Of a stretch of DNA of 50,268 nt, positions 33,788-41,929 are shown in pieces; positions within the stretch are counted from its first letter, which is position 1, and each line of letters starts with the position of its first letter. The stretch spans positions 1 to 50,268 of the forward strand of contig DEPT01000066.1 of assembly GCA_002358905.1 (NCBI GenBank), read 5' to 3'. Origin of the DNA: Akkermansiaceae bacterium UBA3385 (GTDB lineage Bacteria > Verrucomicrobiota > Verrucomicrobiia > Verrucomicrobiales > Akkermansiaceae). The position numbers and the translations under genes are program-made. Below the pieces are notes generated by a model. That model was given only the letters and a program-made list of their open reading frames with translations. It was not told the DNA's origin and did no database searches.

Positions 33788-36262
33788 ATGGGGAAGCACT
33801 ATATGAAACGGAAAAAGAGGCACGCAAAACTTACACTAGCCTTGATTCTGGGCGGGATTTCTCATGCTCCTGTTCATGGGGCTGATTTAGTACCGTTGCC
33901 GGAAGATCTTTTCAGCGGAAAAGATGATGTCAACCCCATCATGGATATTACGGACCGAGCTGTCCGCGGACTTGGCAAGCAAGCGCCGGAAATACCGGAT
34001 ACACTGCAGGTTACTAACGATGGGGGCAACATAACATACGATCCCGAGAAAAAAGTATTTCTCTACTCTGCTGCCGAAGGCACCAATCTGCGGTTGCGAA
34101 CAGACAGCGGAACCGATATTCACACCCCTGCTCTGGAAGCAAACCTCGAAACAGGAGACGCGATTCTTTCCGGTCCAGTAACGCTTTACCAGGACGATGT
34201 TCTCGTTCGTGGCGAAGATGGCGGTTTTTACAACTGGAAAGAGAAAAAAACAGCTGTCAACAAGGTACGAATCAAAGTCAATGGTCTGATGGTTCGTGGT
34301 TCTCGCATTGAATACGGCACTGTTCCCGGCGAAGAAGGCGAAAAAGGCACCGAGAAAAAGGAGGGCAAAGAATACATCAAAGTGTATGATGCCTACGTCA
34401 CCACAGAGGACGTGCAGAACCCGGCTACCTGGATTGGCACCGGGACGCTGACCATTTACCCCGGAGATTACGGCGAAGTGTCCCGACTCAGCATTTCAAC
34501 GGGCGGACACGACATTGCTGTGCCCATCCTGGGATGGTTCACTTTCTCCCACTCACTCAATCCTCGGGAAGGATACCTGCCGGGAGCAGGAACGCGCTCC
34601 CACTGGGGTGCCTACCTCGAAAACAGCTATGGTATACTCTTCGGTAACAGACGAGTAGACGGCATCATGCCCACGGCAGATTATCTTGCTACCGTTCATG
34701 CAGACGTGCGTACCCGCCGAGGACTTGCCACCGGTCTGGATGTGGAAGACATCGCCATGACCAAGAAGCACAAGGACATGACTGGATTCACGTCCTATTT
34801 TGCAGATGACCGGGATCCCTCCATCAACCCCACTGAAGGCGATCGTCTGCCAGTAAGCGACAAGCGTTACTACTACAGTCTTAAAGCACTGTGGGATATC
34901 ACGCCCGAAGGAGACACGAAAGCCAACTGGCACCTGGCGTCCAACGTGAATGTGACGAGCGATCGTTACATGATTCGAGACTTCCTGCCCGAAATCAGCA
35001 GAGTCAATGATAAGCCGGACAACACTGTGCGAATCGTTCGCAGAACGAATACAACGCAAAGCATGGTTTACACGCGTTTTGCGCCAAATGATTACTATGT
35101 AACCGATGAACGTATCGAGGCGTCATTTTACCGTGTGCGTTCAGCCATTGGAAAAACAGGCATTAATTACGAAACAAACAACAGTGCCTGTATCATGCGC
35201 CAATACCTTCCCTCCGAAATCAATGAGCAATACCTCAACCGACTGAAGAAAAGCAAGACGGAGGAAATGAAGGAGTATTATACCCGCATGCTGAACACGG
35301 AAAGCTTCTTCCGAGTTAATTCAACGCACGAGTTCACTTCCAATCTGACTGCATATAAGTTCCTGAACATTGCCCCCAAGGCTGGTGGTGCCTATACCGG
35401 TTATTATGATGTCGGAGGTGTGGGGTCGGATAACCGTTTGCTCGGGTATGTAGGTTGCGACTTCAATCTGAAATTCCACGGCCGCTACAATAACTTCCAA
35501 TACAGAGACCTCGGTCTTAAGGGGCTTACGCATATCATTCAACCGTACGCAAACTATTCTCGCGGCAGCATTTCTTCATCGAACCAGTATGTTCCGCAGA
35601 TTGATGTCTGGTCCAGCACCAAGAGCGGCAGCACAACCAGCCCGATTCCGCTGGACCTTTGCGGTTTTGCCGGACTCGATGGTTGGGGAGACTGGAATAT
35701 ATGGCGTCTGGGTTTGAAAAACACCCTTACCTCCAGTGTGGATGGGGAATCAATCAAACTCCTGACATGGGATACGTTCTGTGATTATAATGCAGATAAT
35801 CCCAATTCTGATTATGATTTCTCCAGCTTGTACAACATCGTCAAGTTCAAGCCATCAAAGCAACTGGAACTCAATGTGACCACCCAGACCCCGACCATCA
35901 ACAAAGGCGAAGGATTCTGGCAGTACAGCATTGGAGCACGAGTCATTCCGGCAGAATGGCTTGAAACGTACATTTCATACCGAGCCATCTCCCAGCACCC
36001 GATTCAGGAAGACTCCGGGCAGCTCCATGTACGCACCAATCTGCGAATCAGCGAGAAATACACATTCTCCCTGCAGCTCTACTATGACGATTCAGAGGGC
36101 CGCTGCCCGATTCAGCAGTACTCCTTGTTCCGCCATGCCGGAGCATGGTACATTGGCGCTACGGTATTCCTGCGCGACAACGGCGGTAAAAAAGAAGAAG
36201 GCTTTGGCATCTCCTTCACTCTTGGGGAAACAGGCACAGCCCTGCCGCTCAATCTCATGTAA
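33788..36262 (+). CDS. lptD: LPS-assembly outer membrane protein LptD
   Basis: The protein has 824 residues. A signal peptide (about 1-32) ends 'APVHGA'. An LptA/OstA-like jelly-roll domain (about 70-220) has 'LEANLETGDAILSGPVTLYQDDVLVRG'. The barrel begins with the LptD signature order 'VPILGWFTFSHSLNPREGYLPGAGTRSH' (split here between about 245 and 275) and '...RRGLATGLDVE'. Aromatic-rich barrel strands fill the rest. LptD inserts lipopolysaccharide into the outer leaflet. An internal Glu/Lys-rich loop ('GEEGEKGTEKKEGKEYI', about 180-196) is unusual. The cysteines are few and not in the E. coli disulfide pattern. lptE is not seen. The start at 33788 fits the promoter; the ATG at 33803 is an alternative. 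Confidence 0.88.
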   Translation: MGKHYMKRKKRHAKLTLALILGGISHAPVHGADLVPLPEDLFSGKDDVNPIMDITDRAVRGLGKQAPEIPDTLQVTNDGGNITYDPEKKVFLYSAAEGTNLRLRTDSGTDIHTPALEANLETGDAILSGPVTLYQDDVLVRGEDGGFYNWKEKKTAVNKVRIKVNGLMVRGSRIEYGTVPGEEGEKGTEKKEGKEYIKVYDAYVTTEDVQNPATWIGTGTLTIYPGDYGEVSRLSISTGGHDIAVPILGWFTFSHSLNPREGYLPGAGTRSHWGAYLENSYGILFGNRRVDGIMPTADYLATVHADVRTRRGLATGLDVEDIAMTKKHKDMTGFTSYFADDRDPSINPTEGDRLPVSDKRYYYSLKALWDITPEGDTKANWHLASNVNVTSDRYMIRDFLPEISRVNDKPDNTVRIVRRTNTTQSMVYTRFAPNDYYVTDERIEASFYRVRSAIGKTGINYETNNSACIMRQYLPSEINEQYLNRLKKSKTEEMKEYYTRMLNTESFFRVNSTHEFTSNLTAYKFLNIAPKAGGAYTGYYDVGGVGSDNRLLGYVGCDFNLKFHGRYNNFQYRDLGLKGLTHIIQPYANYSRGSISSSNQYVPQIDVWSSTKSGSTTSPIPLDLCGFAGLDGWGDWNIWRLGLKNTLTSSVDGESIKLLTWDTFCDYNADNPNSDYDFSSLYNIVKFKPSKQLELNVTTQTPTINKGEGFWQYSIGARVIPAEWLETYISYRAISQHPIQEDSGQLHVRTNLRISEKYTFSLQLYYDDSEGRCPIQQYSLFRHAGAWYIGATVFLRDNGGKKEEGFGISFTLGETGTALPLNLM

Positions 36263-36278
36263 GATTCACCAGATATAT

Positions 36279-36317
36279 ACAGAAATCCCCGGTAGCATGA
36301 CTACCGGGGATTTCTGT
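36279..36317 (+). terminator. Strong rho-independent terminator after lptD
   Basis: A perfect 17-bp stem (36279-36295 with 36301-36317) closes the 5-nt loop CATGA and is followed by TTT. It lies 17 bp after the lptD stop. Confidence 0.92.
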
Positions 36318-36374
36318 TTTGTCATGTAATTGAACAGAAGGGAGGCAATATACGTCAACTGACATTGTCCTTAC

Positions 36375-36402
36375 TTGATAAAACAAGCCTGAGTGGTAAA
36401 CT
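36375..36402 (+). promoter_or_regulatory. Promoter of the moxR-bat operon
   Basis: TTGATA (36375-36380), 16-bp spacer ending in TGG, TAAACT (36397-36402), an extended -10. The ATG at 36421 is 18 nt further on, giving a leader of about 12 nt. Confidence 0.55.
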
Positions 36403-36420
36403 TGGGCACAAACCACGACC

Positions 36421-37404
36421 ATGAATACACAGGAATTCAATGAACAAATTGCGCAGCAGTCCGCATGGGTAAGCGCAGTGAAACAAGAAATGGCCAAAGT
36501 GCTGGTTGGCCAGCAGAAACTGGTGAACCGGCTTATTCTGAGTCTTCTCTGTAAGGGGCATGTACTGCTTGAGGGTGTACCCGGCCTTGCAAAAACTCTT
36601 TCTGTGAAAGCACTGGCCGGCACCATGCAGGCAGCCTTTTCCCGCATTCAGTTCACACCGGACCTGTTGCCTGCAGACTTGCTGGGCACCATGATTTACA
36701 ACCCGGAGGAACGCCAGTTTTCAGCCAAGAAGGGTCCGGTTTTTGCCAATCTGATTCTGGCAGACGAAATTAACCGAGCCCCGGCCAAAGTACAGAGTGC
36801 CCTGCTGGAAGCCATGCAGGAAAGACAAGTCACCCTGGGAGAATGCAGCTATCCCCTGCCCAATCCGTTCCTGGTACTTGCAACCCAGAACCCCATTGAC
36901 CAGGAAGGCACATACCAGCTGCCTGAAGCCCAGCTGGACCGTTTCCTGTTCAAAATTGTGGTAGATTACCCCAGCCGGGACGAGGAGCTCAAAGTGCTGG
37001 AAATGATGAGCAGCACTTCTGCCACCCCCCACACCACCCCCGTTGTGACAGTGGCCGATATTGATGCTTCCCGCGCCTTAATGGATCAGATTTTCATTGA
37101 CCCTGCAGTACAGCACTACATTGTAGACCTGGTGCGCGCCACGCGCAATCCGGAAAAGGTAGATTCCCGATTGGAAGGGATGGTAAGAGCAGGTGCATCC
37201 CCCCGCGCAACCATTAACATTGCCCTGGCGGCAAAGGCTCTGGCCTTTACTCGCCAACGCGGTTATGTAACACCGCAGGACGTAAAGGACCTCGCTCATG
37301 ATATTCTTCGCCACCGTATCCTGCTCTCCTACGAAGCAGAAGCGGCCAATACTACCAGCGATAACATCATCGACAGCATCCTTTCCAAAGTACCCGTGCC
37401 GTAA
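36421..37404 (+). CDS. MoxR-type AAA+ ATPase
   Basis: The protein has 327 residues. Walker A GVPGLAKT is at about 52-59 and Walker B 'LILADEINRAPAKVQSALLEAMQE' at about 110-133, with sensor 'LATQNPIDQEGTYQLPEAQLDRF'. The MoxR lid domain follows. MoxR ATPases act as chaperones that load cofactors or activate VWA-domain partners. It heads a tight seven-gene operon with a DUF58 protein and VWA Bat proteins, the standard MoxR arrangement. The cell process is not defined; in other bacteria Bat operons are linked to envelope stress. Confidence 0.95.
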   Translation: MNTQEFNEQIAQQSAWVSAVKQEMAKVLVGQQKLVNRLILSLLCKGHVLLEGVPGLAKTLSVKALAGTMQAAFSRIQFTPDLLPADLLGTMIYNPEERQFSAKKGPVFANLILADEINRAPAKVQSALLEAMQERQVTLGECSYPLPNPFLVLATQNPIDQEGTYQLPEAQLDRFLFKIVVDYPSRDEELKVLEMMSSTSATPHTTPVVTVADIDASRALMDQIFIDPAVQHYIVDLVRATRNPEKVDSRLEGMVRAGASPRATINIALAAKALAFTRQRGYVTPQDVKDLAHDILRHRILLSYEAEAANTTSDNIIDSILSKVPVP

Positions 37405-37409
37405 ATACT

Positions 37410-38300
37410 ATGGATAAAACGCAGGAAATCATGGAAAAAGTGCGCCGCATCGAACTGCAGGCGCGCCGCATATCCACAGCCACCTTTGCCGGGCAATACC
37501 GCTCCAGCTTCCGTGGTCAGGGGCTTGATTTCGACGATTTCCGCGAATATCGGCCGGGCGATGAACCGCGATTCATTGATTGGAAAGTAACAGCACGCAC
37601 AGGGACGCCCTATGTCCGAACCTTTCACGAAGAACGCGAGCAAGTGCTTCTGCTGGCGGTTGATGTAAGTGGCAGCATGAACTATGCCAGCGCCGGTATT
37701 TCGGACACCAAACGTGAATACGCTGCACAGATTGCCGCCGTACTGGCATACAGCGCAGCACTGAATGGAGACAAGGTTGGCCTGCTGCTTTTTGGACACA
37801 AGCCGCACTTCTATCTTCCCCCGGCCAAGGGAATGAAACAAAGCCAGCGTATCGTCCGTGAAATTCTGAGTGCGCCCAAAGGTGGTATTGATGACACTGT
37901 GGAAGACGTGGCGACAGAAATCCTGAGCACCCAGCGCAAAAGCGCCATGGTTTTCTTTATCAGTGATTTTCTTGCTCCCGTGGATAAGCAGGCCATCGGC
38001 AAGCTGAATTTCCGGCACGAACTCATCCCCATCCGGATTAACGACCCGGCAGAAATTGAGCTTCCCACAGCAGGGCGAATCACCTTCTGTGACCCGGAGA
38101 GCGGGGAGCTTCTCGTTGGTGATTTGAGCGACAAGCAATTAAGGCTTGCACACTGTAAGGTCATGCAGGCACACAGAGTGGAGTGGCAGCGCGTATTCAA
38201 CCAACTCAATATCGATTCCCTGGATTTACAGACCTCCCAGGACTTCATTCCTACGCTGCGTAAATTGTTTAACCGCCGAAGCCGCACCTTCGCACATTAA
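37410..38300 (+). CDS. DUF58 protein with VWA-like fold
   Basis: The protein has 296 residues. The DUF58 hallmark 'DDFREYRPGDEPRFIDWKVTART' lies at about 44-66, with 'YVRTFHEEREQVLLLAVDVSGSMNY', whose DxSxS is a MIDAS-type metal site. It is soluble and lacks a signal peptide. DUF58 proteins pair with MoxR as probable substrates or adaptors. It starts 5 nt after moxR and ends 3 nt before the next gene. Confidence 0.92.
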   Translation: MDKTQEIMEKVRRIELQARRISTATFAGQYRSSFRGQGLDFDDFREYRPGDEPRFIDWKVTARTGTPYVRTFHEEREQVLLLAVDVSGSMNYASAGISDTKREYAAQIAAVLAYSAALNGDKVGLLLFGHKPHFYLPPAKGMKQSQRIVREILSAPKGGIDDTVEDVATEILSTQRKSAMVFFISDFLAPVDKQAIGKLNFRHELIPIRINDPAEIELPTAGRITFCDPESGELLVGDLSDKQLRLAHCKVMQAHRVEWQRVFNQLNIDSLDLQTSQDFIPTLRKLFNRRSRTFAH

Positions 38301-38303
38301 ATT

Positions 38304-38846
38304 ATGGGTCACGATATTTTACAGGCCATTCCCACCCTGGAACAGGATATCCCGGCAGACCAGTTCATGGTCCAGGATTTCTGGATTCCCCTGGCATGGG
38401 TCAGCGCTATTGTCATCCCGCTGGCAGCATTGGCAGCATGGTGGCTGTACCGCCGCAGTAGGAAAACCGTAGCGTCAATCGTAACGCCTCTTCAGGAAGC
38501 TCTCCGTTCACTGGAAGAACTGGATACCCAGCTGCCCCCTATGCGTGAATGTGCCCTGAGACTTTCCATGATTCTGCGAGCCTATCTTGCCGGGCAGGCC
38601 CATGACTCCGCTCTATTTGAAACACATGAAGAATTTTCACAGCGCATGGACGCACTTTCGGGGGTGCCTCAGAACTGCCAGCTGGAAACACGTGATCTTC
38701 TCGACCATCTGGCAGAGTTCAAGTATGCAGGGGTATCTGAGCATGACACCATGCGGGCACATACCCTTGTGGCCCAGGCCCAAGAACTGGTGAAGCGTAT
38801 AGACGTAGCACAGAAGGCAATTCAGAACCAGGAAACAAGCGTATGA
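38304..38846 (+). CDS. DUF4381-like single-pass Bat-operon protein
   Basis: The protein has 180 residues. One membrane segment (about 27-48, 'IPLAWVSAIVIPLAALAAWWLY') is followed by a cytoplasmic helical domain with 'ALRSLEELDTQLPPMRECALRLSMILRAYLAG'. This is the pattern of the small DUF4381-type proteins between DUF58 and the first VWA gene in Bat operons. It overlaps batA by ATGA. The function is presumably structural within the Bat membrane complex. Confidence 0.82.
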   Translation: MGHDILQAIPTLEQDIPADQFMVQDFWIPLAWVSAIVIPLAALAAWWLYRRSRKTVASIVTPLQEALRSLEELDTQLPPMRECALRLSMILRAYLAGQAHDSALFETHEEFSQRMDALSGVPQNCQLETRDLLDHLAEFKYAGVSEHDTMRAHTLVAQAQELVKRIDVAQKAIQNQETSV

Positions 38847-39907
38847 TTATTGCAACTACCGACAGTCCTGCAATCGAGGCAACGCGAGAGTTTACCTTTG
38901 CCCACCCTCACTGGCTCTGGGCGCTTGTGGGTATTATCCTCTTTCTGTTTCTGCGCCGCCGACGTGGTACCAGCGCCAGTCTGATTCACCCCACAATCCG
39001 CTTTGCAGCAGCTCACTTAAAGCGACCTTCCACCCTGGCAGGGAAGCTGGGACCGCTCTTTCTGTGGCTCTCCATGGCGGCCATCGTTGTGGCGCTGGCT
39101 CGTCCGCAATGGAAAAATGAACACACGGAAGAAAGCGTAAGCGGTATCGACATCATGATTGCCTGCGACCTTTCCGGCTCCATGGCCAGCCAGGATATGC
39201 TCTTCAGTGCCACGGACAGTCTCGGGCGCAAGCAACGTGCCGCCATCGACCGACTTACCGCAGCCAAATACGTTATCAATGAGTTCATATCCGGGCGTCC
39301 GAATGACCGCATCGGGCTCGTAGCATTTGCGGGCAAGGCAAAATTGTGCAGTCCGCTCACATTGGACCATGCCATTGTGAGTTACATTATTCGTGAGTTC
39401 TACCTGGCGGATGACCACCGCCCCGGTTACATCGCGGAAGATGGCACTGCCATTGGCACCGCCATAGCATCCGCAGCATTGCGCCTGGACGAACGAAAAG
39501 AAACCAAGAGCAAAGTCATCATTCTGGTAACAGACGGCATGAGCAACCGCGGTACCATCACCCCGATTGATGCTGCAAAGCAAGCGGCAGAGCTTGGCAT
39601 CAAGATTTTCACCATTGCCATCGGCAAGGACGAAAGGCTCTCCCGTTACACTGCCAATGTGGATACTTTTGATGAAAAGACGCTCAAGGAAATAGCTCGT
39701 ATCACAGGCGGAAAGTTCTACCGCGCCAGTAGCGGAGCCCGACTCCAGAAAGCATTTGAAAGCATTGACAGACTGGAGAAAACTGAAGCCAAGCGACGCA
39801 CTCTTATAAGCTACGATGAATTATTCATCTGGCCGCTTTCTCTTGCAGCCATTCTTCTTCTCCTGGGGCTTACTTTCGACTATGCCCGACCGAAACCAGC
39901 ACCATAA
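38843..39907 (+). CDS. batA: BatA-like VWA-domain membrane protein
   Basis: The protein has 354 residues. N-terminal (about 23-40) and mid (about 72-90) membrane segments precede the VWA domain, and a last one lies at 325-345. MIDAS residues are DLSGS ('IMIACDLSGSMASQDM', about 107-122) and 'VTDGMSNRG' (about 230). The domain faces the periplasm or cytoplasm depending on topology; in studied Bat systems it is taken as periplasmic. It pairs with BatB. It sits 9 nt before batB. Confidence 0.92.
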   Translation: MIIATTDSPAIEATREFTFAHPHWLWALVGIILFLFLRRRRGTSASLIHPTIRFAAAHLKRPSTLAGKLGPLFLWLSMAAIVVALARPQWKNEHTEESVSGIDIMIACDLSGSMASQDMLFSATDSLGRKQRAAIDRLTAAKYVINEFISGRPNDRIGLVAFAGKAKLCSPLTLDHAIVSYIIREFYLADDHRPGYIAEDGTAIGTAIASAALRLDERKETKSKVIILVTDGMSNRGTITPIDAAKQAAELGIKIFTIAIGKDERLSRYTANVDTFDEKTLKEIARITGGKFYRASSGARLQKAFESIDRLEKTEAKRRTLISYDELFIWPLSLAAILLLLGLTFDYARPKPAP

Positions 39908-39916
39908 GACAACGCC

Positions 39917-41908
39917 ATGAGTTTTCTGTACCCCAATGTTCTGTGGTTTCTCCTGATTATTCCGGCACTTGCCATTCTCATCGTGGTGGCATGGCGTAGT
40001 ACCGGACAAAGCTGGCGCAAGCTCATCTCTGACCAGCACCAGGAATTAGTGAAGCGCCGCTCCGTCTGGAGCACAGCCCTGCCCGCTGTATTCGGGTTGC
40101 TGGCTCTCGCCTGCATCATTATCGCATTGGCTCGCCCCATCAACGGTTATCGAGAAGGCGGAGCTACTACCACCGGCAGAAATGTCCTCATTGCACTGGA
40201 TATTTCCCGTTCCATGGAAACGGAAGACGTGAAGCCCTCCCGACTGGCAGAAGCGCGTGCAGCCGCCTATGAACTGATTCATGCACTGCCTGGTGACAAG
40301 ATAGGGCTGATTGTCTTTTCAGGGGAAGCAGATTTGGTCGTTCCCCTTACCTATGACCATACGGCCCTGTGCGATGCGCTCGAACAGGTCAACCGTTCCT
40401 GGGCCGGTGCAGGTGGTACAAATTTCGGGCTTGTACTCCGTAAAGCCATGCAGGATTTCAAACGAAGCACCCCGGAAGGCAGCACCAACGCCCTGATTAT
40501 CCTGAGTGATGGCGAAGACACCGTGAATTCATCGCTCGAAATTGCTGAAGAAGCCAAAGAAAGCAAACTCCTCGTCATTACCGTGGGTATCGGTACAGCT
40601 GCAGGCGGCCCGATTCCTGATGCAAAGGGAGAAAACGGACTGTGGCAGGATTCCAACGGCAAACACGTCATCAGTAAGTTGAACAGTGAATCACTCAGCA
40701 ATTTCGCCAAGGCAACGGGCGGTGATTTCTTCATCATGGACACCAACGCCAACCTTACGGCGTTTACTCAGGCTGCTGTTCAAAAACTTGATAAGCACGA
40801 GGAGGCTTTCTCCATCAATAAAGTACCAAACGATCTTTTCGCCCCCTTTGCAGGTGCGGCGCTTCTCATGCTTATCCTCACCGCGCTCACCGGGACAGAA
40901 TGGAGACGCGCCAGAAAGCTTGCAGCACTTCTGTTGTGCGGACTTCTCACACAGCACGTTCATGCAGCGGCGCAAGCCGAATCTGCTGCAGCCTACAGCC
41001 AGGGATTGTCCTATATGCAGCAACAGGAACCAGATAAGGCTAAGGAATCCTTTTCGCTCGCGCTTCTGGATGAATCTCCGGAGCTGCAGGCCGCTGCTCT
41101 GTATCAGATGGGGCAGGTAAATGCTACTGCAACATTCAACAAGCTCCGCGCCTTGTATGGAGATACTCCAGCCGAAGGGCTCGAAGAAGAAGCTCAAGCT
41201 GGCACTAATGTGAACCCCGAAGCCCTGCAGAAGATTGTAGACTCGCTCAAGGAAGACATTATTCCCTACAACGAAGCCCTGAAAATTCAGCCTTCTCTGA
41301 CCCGGGCTCAAAACAATGTTGCCGGCATAGAAAAGCTTATCAAGAAGCTGGAAGAAGAAATCGAAAAGCTGAAGCAGCAACAGGAACAAGAGCAACAAAA
41401 TCAGGACCAGCAGCAAAATCAGGACCAGCAGCAAAATCAAGACCAGAATCAGCAAGACAACAAGCAGGAGCAACAGAAAGACGACCAACAGCAGAAAGAC
41501 GACCAACAGCAGAAAGACAATCAGCAGCAGGGAGAAGACAAGCAGGATAAAGAAGAGAATAAGGACAAGTCTGATTCCGGACAAAACGACCAGAAGGACC
41601 AGGAACAGGATAAGGAAAACAAACAAGATAAACAGCAAAACGAAAACAAGGAGAAAGACGGTAAGCAGGATCAGCAGCAGGCTCAGGACAAACAACAGGA
41701 ACAACAGCAGCAACCAGACTCTCAGGAGCAGAAAGAACAACCTGAACAAGTACCAGCTGCAGATAACGAGCAGCAAGAACAACCTAGCGATGAAGAAAAG
41801 GCTCGACAGTATGCTGCGTCTGTACTGCGCAGCCATCTGGACGAAGAAAACGGCTCTCCCATTCCTCATGCCGATGTTCAAGTCCGCACACCGGAAAAAG
41901 ATTATTAA
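39917..41908 (+). CDS. batB: BatB-like VWA protein with TPR and Q/D/K-rich tail
   Basis: The protein has 663 residues. Membrane segments (about 8-24, 55-75, 310-328) bracket a VWA domain with MIDAS 'LIALDISRSMETED' (about 92) and 'LSDGEDTVNSS' (about 196). A second hydrophobic segment ending 'LLTQHVHAAAQAES' looks like a signal peptide kept inside the chain. It leads to a TPR-like region (about 355-470), as in separate BatC proteins, so this is a BatB-BatC fusion. The tail (about 485-625) is almost only Gln, Asp, Lys, Glu and Asn. A short ordered end 'EEKARQYAASVLRSHLDEE' resembles the C-terminus of BatB/BatC-type proteins. Confidence 0.9.
   Translation: MSFLYPNVLWFLLIIPALAILIVVAWRSTGQSWRKLISDQHQELVKRRSVWSTALPAVFGLLALACIIIALARPINGYREGGATTTGRNVLIALDISRSMETEDVKPSRLAEARAAAYELIHALPGDKIGLIVFSGEADLVVPLTYDHTALCDALEQVNRSWAGAGGTNFGLVLRKAMQDFKRSTPEGSTNALIILSDGEDTVNSSLEIAEEAKESKLLVITVGIGTAAGGPIPDAKGENGLWQDSNGKHVISKLNSESLSNFAKATGGDFFIMDTNANLTAFTQAAVQKLDKHEEAFSINKVPNDLFAPFAGAALLMLILTALTGTEWRRARKLAALLLCGLLTQHVHAAAQAESAAAYSQGLSYMQQQEPDKAKESFSLALLDESPELQAAALYQMGQVNATATFNKLRALYGDTPAEGLEEEAQAGTNVNPEALQKIVDSLKEDIIPYNEALKIQPSLTRAQNNVAGIEKLIKKLEEEIEKLKQQQEQEQQNQDQQQNQDQQQNQDQNQQDNKQEQQKDDQQQKDDQQQKDNQQQGEDKQDKEENKDKSDSGQNDQKDQEQDKENKQDKQQNENKEKDGKQDQQQAQDKQQEQQQQPDSQEQKEQPEQVPAADNEQQEQPSDEEKARQYAASVLRSHLDEENGSPIPHADVQVRTPEKDY
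41393..41515 (+). repeat. 18-bp repeats in the batB tail
   Basis: Three copies of CARCAAAATCARGACCAG (41393-41446) and two exact copies of GACGACCAACAGCAGAAA (41480-41497, 41498-41515) lie within a low-complexity tract reaching from about 41370 to 41790. All are multiples of 3, so length change keeps the frame. Strong purine/AC bias makes the antisense strand an open Leu/Val-rich frame. Confidence 0.9.
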
Positions 41909-41929
41909 TTCCCCTATTCAGATATTCTC

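Noticed and set aside
40691..41881. 396-codon minus-strand frame, extremely Leu/Val-rich
   Set aside because: Antisense of the Gln/Asp/Lys-rich tail of batB, where codon bias removes stops on the other strand.
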